Part shown: positions 25,576-33,622 of the stretch, one piece after another | Layout of the letters: each line of letters begins with the position of its first letter | How positions within the stretch are numbered: the first letter of the stretch is position 1 | NCBI RefSeq assembly: GCF_013410745.1 | Contig: NZ_JACCFY010000001.1 | Location: 2,294,001 to 2,358,000, forward strand | Length of the DNA: 64,000 bases | Reading direction: 5' to 3' | Origin: Nesterenkonia xinjiangensis | GTDB lineage: Bacteria; Actinomycetota; Actinomycetes; Actinomycetales; Micrococcaceae | Notes under the pieces: model-generated | Told to the model about the DNA's origin: nothing | Databases searched by the model: none | Seen by the model: only the letters and a program-made list of their open reading frames with translations | Made by a program: the position numbers and the translations under genes

Positions 25576-26617
25576 CGTCCCGCTCCTTCAGGAACTCGCT
25601 GACCTTCTCCAGGCCGTCGACGAACCGGATCGAAGGATTCATCTCCGCACCGTGCAGCGCGATGTAGTCCTCCTCCTCGACGGCGTCCAGGGTTCTGGTG
25701 AGCGGGTCCGATCCGAGGAACTCGACCTTGTCCTCGAGCAGGTCTCCGGGGAAGCGGGCGCGCTGGAGGTCACCCAGCACGAGCACGTCGGGGTCCTTCT
25801 CGACGACGGTCTCCCAGCCGACGGCGGGCCAGTCGTCGGGAGTGTCGGCGAGCACGTTCTCCAAGCCCGACATCTCCGCCAGGCGAGCGGCGGAGCCGTA
25901 CCCGCCGGCCATGTACGGGGTGCGGGTGTCGGCGAACCAGAAGGCGACGGTGAGGCCGTCCGCGTCGACCCCGTCGAGGGCGTCGTCAGCACGCTCCTGC
26001 AGGTCCTCCACCAGCTTCTCACCACGGGACGGGACGTCGAAGATCTCGGCCAGTTCGCGGATCTCGGAGTAGAGCGTCTCGACCTCCAGCATCCGTGTGC
26101 GGCTGCCGCCCCCGTTGATGGAGGTGCCGTCCTCACAGTCTGTGGGGGAAAGGTAGGACTCCATGCCGGTCTCGGAGAAGCGTTCGCGGGACGCCACCCC
26201 GCCCTCCTGGGTGAAGTGGCGTCCGAAGGACGCGGTGATGAGGTCTGGATCGGTGTCGAGGACGACCTCATAGGTGGGGGCGTCGTCGGAGAGGCGAGGC
26301 ACGTCCTCCTCGGCCTCGGCCAGTGCGGGAAGCACTGGGTCCGTCCAGGACGCCGTGCCGACGATCCGCTCCTCCAGGCCCAGCGACAGCAGGATCTCAG
26401 TGGAGTTCTGGTCCAGGGAGACCACTTGCTCCGGCGGGGCTTCGACCGTGATCTCCCGGCCGCAGTTCTCCAGTGTCAGCGGGTACTCGGTGGAGCCCTC
26501 AGCGGTGGTGTCCTGTCCCGTATCGGTCTCGGCCACCGGCTCGGACGGTCCGCAGCCGGTGATCGTCACCGCCAGGGCCGCTGCGACGGCGACGCTCGTG
26601 ATCATCTGGATCCTCAT
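25568..26617 (-). CDS. Iron/corrinoid-type ABC transporter substrate-binding lipoprotein
   Basis: 349 residues from ATG 26617. Lipobox TITGC (C22). The mature part is a BtuF/FepB helical-backbone binding protein: EQVVSLDQNSTEILLSLGLE at the start of lobe 1, DPDLITASFG, a long connecting helix (EVETLYSEIRELAEIFD) and WPAVGWETVVEKDPDVLVL in lobe 2. Very acidic. Family members bind ferric siderophores, heme or B12; iron is favoured by a possible DtxR box upstream. First gene of a three-gene operon. Confidence 0.88.
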   Translation of the reverse strand: MRIQMITSVAVAAALAVTITGCGPSEPVAETDTGQDTTAEGSTEYPLTLENCGREITVEAPPEQVVSLDQNSTEILLSLGLEERIVGTASWTDPVLPALAEAEEDVPRLSDDAPTYEVVLDTDPDLITASFGRHFTQEGGVASRERFSETGMESYLSPTDCEDGTSINGGGSRTRMLEVETLYSEIRELAEIFDVPSRGEKLVEDLQERADDALDGVDADGLTVAFWFADTRTPYMAGGYGSAARLAEMSGLENVLADTPDDWPAVGWETVVEKDPDVLVLGDLQRARFPGDLLEDKVEFLGSDPLTRTLDAVEEEDYIALHGAEMNPSIRFVDGLEKVSEFLKERDAE

Positions 26618-26677
26618 GGACTGCTCCCGGGGTGCTCGACGTGGGCGGCAGGCGGCAGAGGCCATGCCAGAGCGTGA

Positions 26678-26694
26678 GTTTAGCCGGACCTTAG
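26678..26694. promoter_or_regulatory. Possible DtxR/IdeR iron box
   Basis: GTTTAGCCGGACCTTAG matches about 11-12 of 16 core positions of the DtxR/IdeR palindrome (TTAGGTTAGSCTAACCTAA) and lies 61 bp before the start of the binding-protein gene. A second dyad, TCAAAC-N6-GTTTGA, follows at 26704-26721. Placement fits iron repression of the importer. The match is imperfect, so this stays tentative. Confidence 0.4.
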
Positions 26695-26827
26695 TGGAAT
26701 ACGTCAAACCTGAATGTTTGATGGATGTGAGGCGTGTGGCCCGTGGCCTGCTCGATGCCGAGGGCCCGCTAGCTCGGACGGCGTCGTCTCGCTGCACGAG
26801 GGGCCAAGGAGGGGCATACTGGCACCC

Positions 26828-27439
26828 ATGGAATGGAGCGCCTACGTCAGCTTCCTGCTGATCGCCGCCCTGGTGATCATCACCCCGGGCTCGGACACCG
26901 CCGTCGTGCTGAAGAACGCCCTCATGAGCGGGCGGCGCGGTGGGGTCGCCACTGCGCTGGGAGTCACCACCGCCGTTGCGATCCAAGGTGTGCTGACCGC
27001 CGCCGGGCTGGGCGTGCTGATCTCCCAGTCCCAGCCGGTGCTGCAGACCGTCCGTTGGATCGGTGTGGCCTACCTGGCCTGGCTGGCGCTGCAGGCGCTG
27101 CGCTCGGCCTGGCAGGGGCAGTACACCGCCACGCTCGCGGAGAGCGGCGTGTCCGCGCGCGGCTACCGGCAGGGCTTCCTGACCAACATCACCAACCCTG
27201 CGGTGCTGATGTTCTATCTGGCGCTGTTCCCCCAGTTCATGACTCCGGAGATGCCGCTCTGGGCGCTGGGGCTGATGGCCGGCACCATGCCGGTGCTGGG
27301 GCTGATCCAGCTCGTGGTGCTGACCCTGCTGATCGACAGCGCCTCGAGATGGCTGCAGCGCCGCCGTGTGCGCCGCGTGCTGGACTCGGTCACCGGCCTG
27401 GCCCTGGGTGGACTCAGTCTGCGGGTGGCGCTGCAGTGA
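26828..27439 (+). CDS. LysE/RhtB family amino acid exporter
   Basis: 203 residues from ATG 26828. Six hydrophobic segments; LysE-type blocks VIITPGSDTAVVLKNALMSG (helix 1 loop), GVTTAVAIQGVLTAAGLGVL and RQGFLTNITNPAVLMFYLAL, with the NPK/NPA motif in helix 4. The family exports lysine, threonine, homoserine or related metabolites. The frame open from 26714 has no family similarity before MEWSAYVSF. Confidence 0.9.
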   Translation: MEWSAYVSFLLIAALVIITPGSDTAVVLKNALMSGRRGGVATALGVTTAVAIQGVLTAAGLGVLISQSQPVLQTVRWIGVAYLAWLALQALRSAWQGQYTATLAESGVSARGYRQGFLTNITNPAVLMFYLALFPQFMTPEMPLWALGLMAGTMPVLGLIQLVVLTLLIDSASRWLQRRRVRRVLDSVTGLALGGLSLRVALQ

Positions 27440-27526
27440 GCTGAGCCGGGCGGCAGCCCTCGCTCCGCGCGCCGGCGGTGGCCGAGAGTGTTCGGAGCAG
27501 GTCATCGCCGAACAGAGGAGCCGAGA

Positions 27527-28309
27527 GTGCCGCAGCGGATCGCCGTCCTGGGAGCCGGGGGAGTCATGGGGAACCTGGTGCGTGCCAGGCTCGAAGACGC
27601 AGGTCATCAGGTGGTGCCGGTCAGCCGCGCCGACGGCGTCGACGTCCTGGATGCGCGGGCTCTGCGACAGGCCCTGGAGGGGGCGGACGTCGTCGTCGAC
27701 TGTCTGAACCGGCCCTCCCTGACTGCGGGGCCTGCGGTCCGGTTCTTCCGCGCAGCCGCAGAGAACGTGGTCGCCGCCCTGGGCGATGAGACCACCCGCG
27801 ATGGGGCGCTGCCCCGGATCGTGTGCGTGTCGATCGTCAACTGCTGGGAGCCCCGCGTGAACCGGTGGTTGGGGTACTACCAGGCGAAGTCCATCCAGGA
27901 GCAGGTGTACCGGGACGCGCCCTCGGCGGCCGGCCGGGTCTCCATCGTGCGCACCACCCAGTGGTACGAGCTGCTGCCAGCGTTCCTCGAACAGATCCGG
28001 CTGGGGCCGGTTGCTGTGGTGCCGGGGATGGTCTCCCGCCCGTTGGCCGCAGCAGAGGCCGCAGACGTCGTCGCGGAGCAGGCGCTCAGCACCGTACCCC
28101 CGCCTACGGTGGAGGTCTGCGGGCCCGAGCGAATCGACCTGGCGCGGGCCGCGTCCCGGGTCAACGCCGGTACGCGGCAGGCGGCCCGGGTGCTTCGCGT
28201 CCCGATGGGGCGCACTCCGCTCGGCGATGGCAGCCTCATCCCGACGGCGCCCGACGTGGTCGCCACCATGACGTTCGAGCAGTGGCTGGCCGAGCAGCCG
28301 GTCAGCTGA
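27527..28309 (+). CDS. NAD(P)-binding atypical SDR (NmrA-like) protein
   Basis: 260 residues from GTG 27527; an upstream start at 27488 is possible but adds unrelated residues. Rossmann motif AVLGAGGVMGNLVRARLEDAG at the N-terminus, DVLDARALRQALEGADVVVD for the cofactor site, and the C-terminal substrate domain with GMVSRPLAAAEAADVVAEQA, typical of NmrA/epimerase-like proteins that read a redox or substrate state. A terminator-like hairpin follows. Confidence 0.8.
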   Translation: MPQRIAVLGAGGVMGNLVRARLEDAGHQVVPVSRADGVDVLDARALRQALEGADVVVDCLNRPSLTAGPAVRFFRAAAENVVAALGDETTRDGALPRIVCVSIVNCWEPRVNRWLGYYQAKSIQEQVYRDAPSAAGRVSIVRTTQWYELLPAFLEQIRLGPVAVVPGMVSRPLAAAEAADVVAEQALSTVPPPTVEVCGPERIDLARAASRVNAGTRQAARVLRVPMGRTPLGDGSLIPTAPDVVATMTFEQWLAEQPVS

Positions 28310-28323
28310 AGCTGAGCCAGGGG

Positions 28324-28343
28324 CCCGGGGCGAGCGCCCCGGG
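28324..28343 (+). terminator. Strong GC hairpin
   Basis: CCCGGGGC, loop GAGC, GCCCCGGG: a perfect 8-bp stem 14 bases after the preceding stop, followed by AACAAAA on the plus strand. It likely ends the NmrA-like transcript. Confidence 0.65.
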
Positions 28344-28369
28344 AACAAAAGCGGCACCCGACCCGTTAC

Positions 28370-28380
28370 TTCAAATTGAA
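28370..28380. promoter_or_regulatory. AT-rich dyad TTCAAATTGAA in promoter of the reductase gene
   Basis: A TTCAA/TTGAA dyad with one central base stands in an unusually AT-rich stretch (28364-28390) 33 bp before ATG 28413. In MarR/HxlR-controlled oxidoreductase genes such dyads near the -35/-10 region act as operators. No regulator gene is adjacent, so this is only a candidate. Confidence 0.4.
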
Positions 28381-28412
28381 AATACTTTCTTCGATCCCCT
28401 CAGGAGCACGAG

Positions 28413-29072
28413 ATGACGTCACAGCCGCTGACCATCGGTGTCCTCGGCGCCGGCCGGGTGGGCACTGCTGTCGCACGCCAGGCCGTCCGCGCCGGACACG
28501 CGGTGAAGATCGCCACCGGTCGCCCGGCCGAGGACATCCGGCTGCTCACCGAGGTCATCGTCCCGGGAGCCACCGCGGTGGACCGGCAGGACCTGCGCGG
28601 CGCAGACCTCATCATCGTGGCCGTCCCCCTGCACAAGTACCGCAGCATCGACACTGCGGTCCTCCAGGGCCACGTGGTCATCGACACGATGAACTATTGG
28701 GCCCCGGTGGACGGCCTCATGGAGGAGTTCGACGGCGCCCGCTCCACCTCGGAGGTCATCGAGGAGTTCATGGGCCAGGTGCGTCTGGTCAAGACCCTGA
28801 ACCACATCGGCTACGGCGACCTGGAGGTCGACTCCCACGCAGCCGATGACCCGAACCGTCGCGCGCTGGCGATCGCCTCGGACCACGAGGACGCCAAGGC
28901 GCTGGTCGCCGGATTCGTCGACAGCCTCGGCTATGACGCCGTCGACGCCGGCCCGCTGGCCGCGGGCAGGTCCTTCGAGAACGGCACAGAGATCTTCAAC
29001 GGCAGGCACACCGCCGTGCAGATGCGCGCGCTGCTCGCCGCCGAGTGCCAGCGAGTGTTCGCCGACGCCTGA
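28413..29072 (+). CDS. NADPH-dependent F420 reductase-like / NAD(P)-binding oxidoreductase
   Basis: 219 residues. Rossmann start TIGVLGAGRVGTAVARQAVR, DLIIVAVPLHKYRSID and VVIDTMNYWAPVDG match the F420H2:NADP oxidoreductase-like (Fno/NPDH) family. KTLNHIGYGDLEVDSHAADD is the block before the C-terminal helices. True Fno is about this size, but many relatives have other roles. ATG 28413 lies downstream of an AGGAG site and the AT-rich dyad. Confidence 0.82.
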   Translation: MTSQPLTIGVLGAGRVGTAVARQAVRAGHAVKIATGRPAEDIRLLTEVIVPGATAVDRQDLRGADLIIVAVPLHKYRSIDTAVLQGHVVIDTMNYWAPVDGLMEEFDGARSTSEVIEEFMGQVRLVKTLNHIGYGDLEVDSHAADDPNRRALAIASDHEDAKALVAGFVDSLGYDAVDAGPLAAGRSFENGTEIFNGRHTAVQMRALLAAECQRVFADA

Positions 29073-29086
29073 GAGGTCGCGGATGA

Positions 29087-30115
29087 TCAGACGGTGCGCA
29101 CCAGCATCTTGCCGATGTTGGCACCGTCCATCATGCCGAGGAACGCTTCGACGGCGTTCTCGATCCCGTCCACCACGGTCTCGTCCTGGGGGATGTCCCC
29201 TGCCGGGAACCACTCGGCCATCCGCCGCTGGTATTCGGGGGCGTGGTCGACGTACCCGCCCAAGGTGAAGCCCTGCATGCGCAGCCCGCGGGTGATCAGG
29301 TTAGCCAGGTTGTCCGGGCCGGGGGCCGGCCGCTCGGCGTTGTAGCTGGCGATCGCCCCGCACAGGGCGATCCTGCCGCCGTCGTTCATCACGTCCAGCG
29401 CTGCTTCCAGGTGGTCTCCGCCCACATTGTCGAAGAAGACGTCGACGCCGTCGGGGACATGCTCGGGCAGCTGGTCGCGGACCGGGGCGTCCTTGTAGTT
29501 GATCGCGGCGTCGTAGCCGTACTTCCCCGTCAGCACGGTGACCTTCTCCGCCGAACCGGCGGAGCCGATCACCTGGGAGGCGCCGAGCAGGCGGGCGATC
29601 TGCCCTGCGGCGGAGCCGACCGCGCCAGCGGCCCCGGAGATGAACACCGTGTCCCCCTCGCGCACATCGGCGATGGCCGTCAGACCCACATAGGCGGTCA
29701 GCCCGGTCATGCCCAGGATCCCCAGATGCGCGGACAGCGACGCTCCGGGGATCTCCTCCACCGGGCTGAAGGAGTCAGCCTCGGCCTGGGCGACGTCCCG
29801 CCAGCCCAGCATGTGCCGCACTGGGGTGCCCACCGGCAGGGACTCGGCGCGGGACTCCACGACGCGCCCGACGGCGCCGCCGGTCATGGTCTCGTCCAGG
29901 GCGAAGGGTGGGATGTAGCTCTTGACGTCGTTCATCCGGCCGCGCATGTAGGGGTCCACAGAGAGGAACTCGTTGGCCACGCGGACCTCGTCGACGCCCA
30001 GCGGCGGCAGCTCGATCTGCACGGTGCGGAAGTCCTCAGGCACCGGCCGCCCGGTGGGGCGGCGGACGAGCTGGACCTGGGTGCTCGTGGACGGGGAGGT
30101 GCTCGTGTCAGTCAT
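29087..30115 (-). CDS. Zinc-independent MDR family NADP-dependent oxidoreductase (CurA/PTGR-like)
   Basis: 342 residues. MDR without zinc ligands: N-terminal FLSVDPYMRGRMNDVKSYIP, Rossmann loop VFISGAAGAVGSAAGQIARL, NYKDAPVRDQLPEHVPDGVD and DVFFDNVGGDHLEAALDVMN are exactly those of the leukotriene B4 dehydrogenase/curcumin reductase subfamily, which reduces activated alkene double bonds with NADPH. Converges with the F420-reductase-like gene, only 14 bp apart. Confidence 0.93.
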   Translation of the reverse strand: MTDTSTSPSTSTQVQLVRRPTGRPVPEDFRTVQIELPPLGVDEVRVANEFLSVDPYMRGRMNDVKSYIPPFALDETMTGGAVGRVVESRAESLPVGTPVRHMLGWRDVAQAEADSFSPVEEIPGASLSAHLGILGMTGLTAYVGLTAIADVREGDTVFISGAAGAVGSAAGQIARLLGASQVIGSAGSAEKVTVLTGKYGYDAAINYKDAPVRDQLPEHVPDGVDVFFDNVGGDHLEAALDVMNDGGRIALCGAIASYNAERPAPGPDNLANLITRGLRMQGFTLGGYVDHAPEYQRRMAEWFPAGDIPQDETVVDGIENAVEAFLGMMDGANIGKMLVRTV

Positions 30116-30183
30116 GGGTGAAGCCTTTCCGAACGGGATTCCTGATGCGCTTCAGCGTGCATCGGGCCGTCGGTATTCCCGCC

Positions 30184-31152
30184 TCAGACGTCCCCGGCCA
30201 GGGCGTCCACCACGTCCAGCACATCCAGGAGCCGCCCACGCAGCAGCTGCGCCTCCTCGGAGAACCCCTTCTGCGCGCGGGCGTACTCGGCGCGTCCCGC
30301 CGGGGTCTCGATCGGCACCGGAGCATAGCCCCAGTCGGCGAGATCATAGGGGGAGGCCCGCATGTCCAGCTCGCGGATCCGCCAGGCCAGATCGAAGCAG
30401 TCCATCAGCAGATCGCTGCCCACCGCCGGGATGAGCTTATAGGCCCATTTGTAGAGGTCCATGTTCGCGTGCAGGCACCCTGGCTGCTCCAGGGCCACCT
30501 GTGATTCTCGGGTGGGGCTCAGCGTGTTCAGCGGCTTCGCGGAGGGGGTGTAGAACCGGTAGGCGTCGAAATGGGTGCAACGGATGTTCAGCGACTCCAC
30601 GACCTCATCGGTGCCCTCGGCGCCCAGCCTCAGCGGCACCTGGTCGTGGCGCTGCCCATGCTGCACTGAGCGGTAGACCATCGCCCACTCGTGCAGGCCG
30701 AAGCAGCCCAGCTGCGCCGGCCGTGCCGCCGTCGCACTCAGCAGACGGCGCGCGAACCCGATCATCGAGTCCCGTTCTCGGCGGAAGCGCACGACGTCGA
30801 GGCCCGCGGCGCCCTCGGGGGAGCCGTCGTCGACCGTCGTGTAGAAGCGCCACCCGGCCTGCTCGGAGGCACCGGCTCCCTGTAGGACCGCGCCCACGCC
30901 CGGATGCCAGCGGGAGAGCTGCCCGGGTGAGTGGGAGTAGTAGGTGAACAGGAAGTCCTCCACTGGGTGCGTCTTCCCGGCGTGCCGACGCCCCAGGAAC
31001 CCGCTGGTGTAGCGTGCCACGCGCCGTTGGTGGGCCTCGGCGGCGGCACGGTGCTCGTCGGCGGGAAGGACGCGGTGGCCCACGGGCGTGCCGGGACTGG
31101 TCGGCGCGGGGGGAGGGGCGGAGGCGGAGGTCCGCGTGGGGGAGGTGGTCAT
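30184..31152 (-). CDS. Actinobacterial putative 3-methyladenine DNA glycosylase family protein
   Basis: 322 residues. I recognise the block HPVEDFLFTYYSHSPGQLSR followed by WHPG, and LHEWAMVYR and HANMDLYKWAYKLIPAVGSD, as those of a conserved actinobacterial family usually labelled 3-methyladenine DNA glycosylase. I see no HhH-GPD or AlkA motif, so the enzyme name is inherited annotation and not proven. The first 30 residues are low-complexity Pro/Ser/Ala; the start could be a little further in. Confidence 0.6.
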   Translation of the reverse strand: MTTSPTRTSASAPPPAPTSPGTPVGHRVLPADEHRAAAEAHQRRVARYTSGFLGRRHAGKTHPVEDFLFTYYSHSPGQLSRWHPGVGAVLQGAGASEQAGWRFYTTVDDGSPEGAAGLDVVRFRRERDSMIGFARRLLSATAARPAQLGCFGLHEWAMVYRSVQHGQRHDQVPLRLGAEGTDEVVESLNIRCTHFDAYRFYTPSAKPLNTLSPTRESQVALEQPGCLHANMDLYKWAYKLIPAVGSDLLMDCFDLAWRIRELDMRASPYDLADWGYAPVPIETPAGRAEYARAQKGFSEEAQLLRGRLLDVLDVVDALAGDV

Positions 31153-31262
31153 GGGCGCGTGTCAGGATACCGCGTCCGGCACGACGACGGGCGCGTCATC
31201 TCAGATCCCTTTCTTTCGGCGCGGAGCCGATGTCCAGGTGGGAGCCCTAAACCGGACAGCTG

Positions 31263-31292
31263 CTGACCTTAGGCTGAGTCCTGAGTTAGAAT
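31263..31292 (+). promoter_or_regulatory. Promoter for candidate small RNA
   Basis: CTGACC at 31263-31268 and TAGAAT at 31287-31292 are separated by 18 bases, a good SigA-like pair in this GC-rich background. Predicted start falls near 31298, just where a run of stable hairpins begins. Confidence 0.55.
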
Positions 31293-31295
31293 CAG

Positions 31296-31366
31296 GAGCG
31301 TATCTCGCACCATACGCTCAGGCGGCAGGATCCCCCACGGGGGAGTTCCTGCCGCCTGAGTGTTTC
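31296..31366 (+). ncRNA. Candidate small RNA or attenuator leader
   Basis: Two consecutive hairpins follow the promoter. Hairpin 1: GAGCGTAT (31296-31303) with ATACGCTC (31312-31319). Hairpin 2: CTCAGGCGGCAGGA (31317-31330) with TCCTGCCGCCTGAG (31347-31360), extended by TCCCCC/GGGGGA inside, then TGTTTCTC. The two share three bases, so they may compete. With no ORF inside and 73 bp to the next ATG, it could be a free RNA of about 70 nt or an attenuator for the GNAT gene. Confidence 0.45.
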
Positions 31367-31433
31367 TCAGCCGCGAATCGGGCACGGGCCCTGCCCTCCG
31401 CTGTTCGTCAGAGCCTCGTCGTAGAGTGCGTCC

Positions 31434-32006
31434 ATGAGCACGGAACCCCGGCCTGTGGCCGCCGCAGAGACCCTCGCCCCAGGCCTGCTCCTGGCACGTC
31501 CCGCCGAGGACGACCTCACGGAACTCCATGCGATCTACTCCGACCCTCGGGTGTGGACGCACCTGCCCAGCGCACGTCACACGGAGCAGGGGCAGACCCA
31601 CGAGCTGCTCAGCCTGTGGCGACGGTCCTGGCAGGATCACGGACTGGGGCAGTGGATTGTCCGTGATTCGGACTCCGGTCAGATGCTCGGCCACGGCGGC
31701 TGTGCGGTCCGCGGCGGATTCTGTTGGAACCTGGGGTACCGGTTCGCCGCAGAGGCCCACGGGCGAGGCCACGCCACCGACGTGGCCCGCGCGGGCCTCG
31801 CCGCCGCCCGTGCGGCACGGCCGCAGCTGCCCATCATCGCCTACCTGCTGGAGCACAACCGCGCCTCTGCCCGGGTGGCGGAGAAGGTCGGTCTGGTGCT
31901 GAGGCACCGCGGGCCCGACGCCGGCAATCCGGATCCCGACGCCGTCCGGCTGATCTACTCCGACCGGGAGCTCGCCGACGAGGAAGTCGCCCGGGCCGTG
32001 GAGTGA
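31434..32006 (+). CDS. GNAT family N-acetyltransferase (RimJ/RimL type)
   Basis: 190 residues. Acetyl-CoA site motif CWNLGYRFAAEAHGRGHATDVARAG (shown here in parts: GYRF, EAHGRGHAT) and the following PIIAYLLEHNRASARVAEKVG with the N-x2-S-x-RV-x-EK-x-G pattern are typical of the RimJ/Acetyltransf_3 branch. Substrate unknown. The candidate small RNA or attenuator lies directly upstream and a 70-bp palindrome directly downstream. Confidence 0.88.
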   Translation: MSTEPRPVAAAETLAPGLLLARPAEDDLTELHAIYSDPRVWTHLPSARHTEQGQTHELLSLWRRSWQDHGLGQWIVRDSDSGQMLGHGGCAVRGGFCWNLGYRFAAEAHGRGHATDVARAGLAAARAARPQLPIIAYLLEHNRASARVAEKVGLVLRHRGPDAGNPDPDAVRLIYSDRELADEEVARAVE

Positions 32007-32033
32007 TCCCGGCGTTGCTGCTCCGCAGATGAC

Positions 32034-32103
32034 GATGGCTCCGGGGTTTGGGCCCTTATGGGGCGCTGGAAGCGCTCATAAGGGCCCAAACCCCGGAGCC
32101 ATC
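32034..32103. repeat. 70-bp palindromic element, family 1, copy B (perfect 27-bp arms)
   Basis: Arms 32034-32060 and 32077-32103 pair over all 27 bases, around a 16-nt loop that itself folds (GCGCT-GGA-AGCGC). The inner 15 bases of the arm are GTTTGGGCCCTTATG, one base different from copy A at 119-188; the change is matched on the opposite arm. It lies between the convergent GNAT and lysC genes, where a bidirectional terminator would be expected. Confidence 0.85.
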
Positions 32104-32128
32104 GCTCACGGAGCCGGGTCGGTCAGTC

Positions 32129-33412
32129 TCAGCGGCCGGTGCCGGCGTAGACCGTGGCTTCCTGGTCGGCGTCGAGGCCGAATGCGGTGTGGATCGCGCA
32201 GACGGCCTTCTCCAGGTCCGCTGCGGCGGTGATGACCGAGACGCGGATCTCCGAGGTGGAGATCAGGCCGATGTTGATGCCGGCGTCGCGCAGTGCGGTG
32301 AAGAACCGCGCCGAGACGCCCGGGTGGTTGCGCATGCCGCCGCCGATCAGCGAGACCTTGCCGACCTGCTCGTCGTAGGCGAGCGACTCGAAGCCGATAC
32401 GTTCCTGATGTGCCTGCAGGATCTCGGTGGACTTCGGCCCGTCATCGGCCGGCAGGGTGAAGGAGATGTTGGTCGTCTTCGTCTCGTCCGAGACGTTCTG
32501 GACGATCATGTCGATGTTCGTGCCGGCCTCGGCGATCAGGTTGAAGATCTCAGCGGCCTTCCCGGGGATGTCGGGGACCCCCGTGATGGTCAGCTTGGCC
32601 TCGGAGCTGTCGTGGGCGACTCCGGAGATGATGGGCTGTTCCAAGGGTTCACCTTCCTGGATGGTGATCACGTCTGACGGGTCGGGGATGACCCAGGTTC
32701 CTTCGAGCTGGCTGAACGAGGACCGCACGTGAAGCTTCACGCCGAAGCGCCGCGCGTATTCCACCGACCGCAGGTTCAGCACCTTGGATCCGGCGGCCGC
32801 CATCTCCAGCATGTCCTCGCTGGAGATCTCGTCGATCTTTCGTGCGGTCTTCACCACGCGTGGGTCCGCGGTGAAGACGCCGTCGACATCGGTGTAGATC
32901 TCACAGGCGTCGGCGTGCAGCGCGGCGGCCAGGGCGACGGCGGTCGTGTCGGAGCCGCCGCGGCCCATGGTGGTGATGTCCCGGGACTCGCGGCTCATGC
33001 CCTGGAAGCCTGCGACGATGCCGACGTGGCCGGCGTCCAGGGACTCCTGGACACGCTGCGGGCTCACCTCGATGATGCGGGCCTTGCCGTGGATCGCGTC
33101 GGTGATCATGCCGGCCTGGGAGCCGGTGAAGGACTGGGCGGACTCACCCAGCTCGTGGATCGCCATGGCCAGGAGGGCCATGGACATGCGCTCGCCGGAG
33201 GACAGCAGGATGTCCATCTCTCGCGAGGGAGGGGCGGCAGTGATGTCGGCCGCCAGGTCGAGCAGCTCGTCGGTGGTGTCACCCATCGCGGAGACCACGA
33301 CGACGACCTGGTGGCCGGCGCGCTTGGTCTCCACCACTCTTCGGGCGACGCGTTTGATGCTCTCGGCATCGGCTACCGACGACCCGCCGTATTTCTGGAC
33401 GATCAAGCTCAT
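32129..33412 (-). CDS. lysC: Aspartokinase
   Basis: 427 residues from ATG 33412. Phosphorylates aspartate, the entry step to lysine, threonine and methionine. N-terminal kinase block [23 protein letters not shown]/substrate blocks [16 protein letters not shown] and [20 protein letters not shown]. The C-terminal ACT pair starts at [20 protein letters not shown] and [20 protein letters not shown]; this arrangement is that of the concerted lysine-threonine-inhibited actinobacterial LysC. The usual partner asd is not adjacent: the next gene downstream is convergent. Confidence 0.96.
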   Translation of the reverse strand: MSLIVQKYGGSSVADAESIKRVARRVVETKRAGHQVVVVVSAMGDTTDELLDLAADITAAPPSREMDILLSSGERMSMALLAMAIHELGESAQSFTGSQAGMITDAIHGKARIIEVSPQRVQESLDAGHVGIVAGFQGMSRESRDITTMGRGGSDTTAVALAAALHADACEIYTDVDGVFTADPRVVKTARKIDEISSEDMLEMAAAGSKVLNLRSVEYARRFGVKLHVRSSFSQLEGTWVIPDPSDVITIQEGEPLEQPIISGVAHDSSEAKLTITGVPDIPGKAAEIFNLIAEAGTNIDMIVQNVSDETKTTNISFTLPADDGPKSTEILQAHQERIGFESLAYDEQVGKVSLIGGGMRNHPGVSARFFTALRDAGINIGLISTSEIRVSVITAAADLEKAVCAIHTAFGLDADQEATVYAGTGR

Positions 33413-33485
33413 GGGGTTGGTGTCTCACTCCCGTACAGGGTTTCTTCGCGGACTTCGGACAATTCTATGAGGGTGCTCCGCGACG

Positions 33486-33503
33486 GGGCACGACTCGGTG
33501 CCC
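33486..33503 (-). terminator. Hairpin in the lysC-ehuA gap
   Basis: GGGCAC, six-base loop, GTGCCC. It lies in the 210-bp gap between the end of ehuA and the start of lysC, downstream of the ehu operon. The same gap carries a possible -10 box TAGAAT for lysC on the minus strand near 33469. No T-run, so a weak terminator at best. Confidence 0.4.
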
Positions 33504-33622
33504 GGTCTCACACTGTGGATGGACGGCACCCAGGACCCAGCTAGGTCGAGGTGCCGGTGCGCCACAGTGGGTGCCGCCAGCGGGGAGGCTCGCGGCGAGA
33601 CCAGGCGGAGGCTCGGTGTCTC

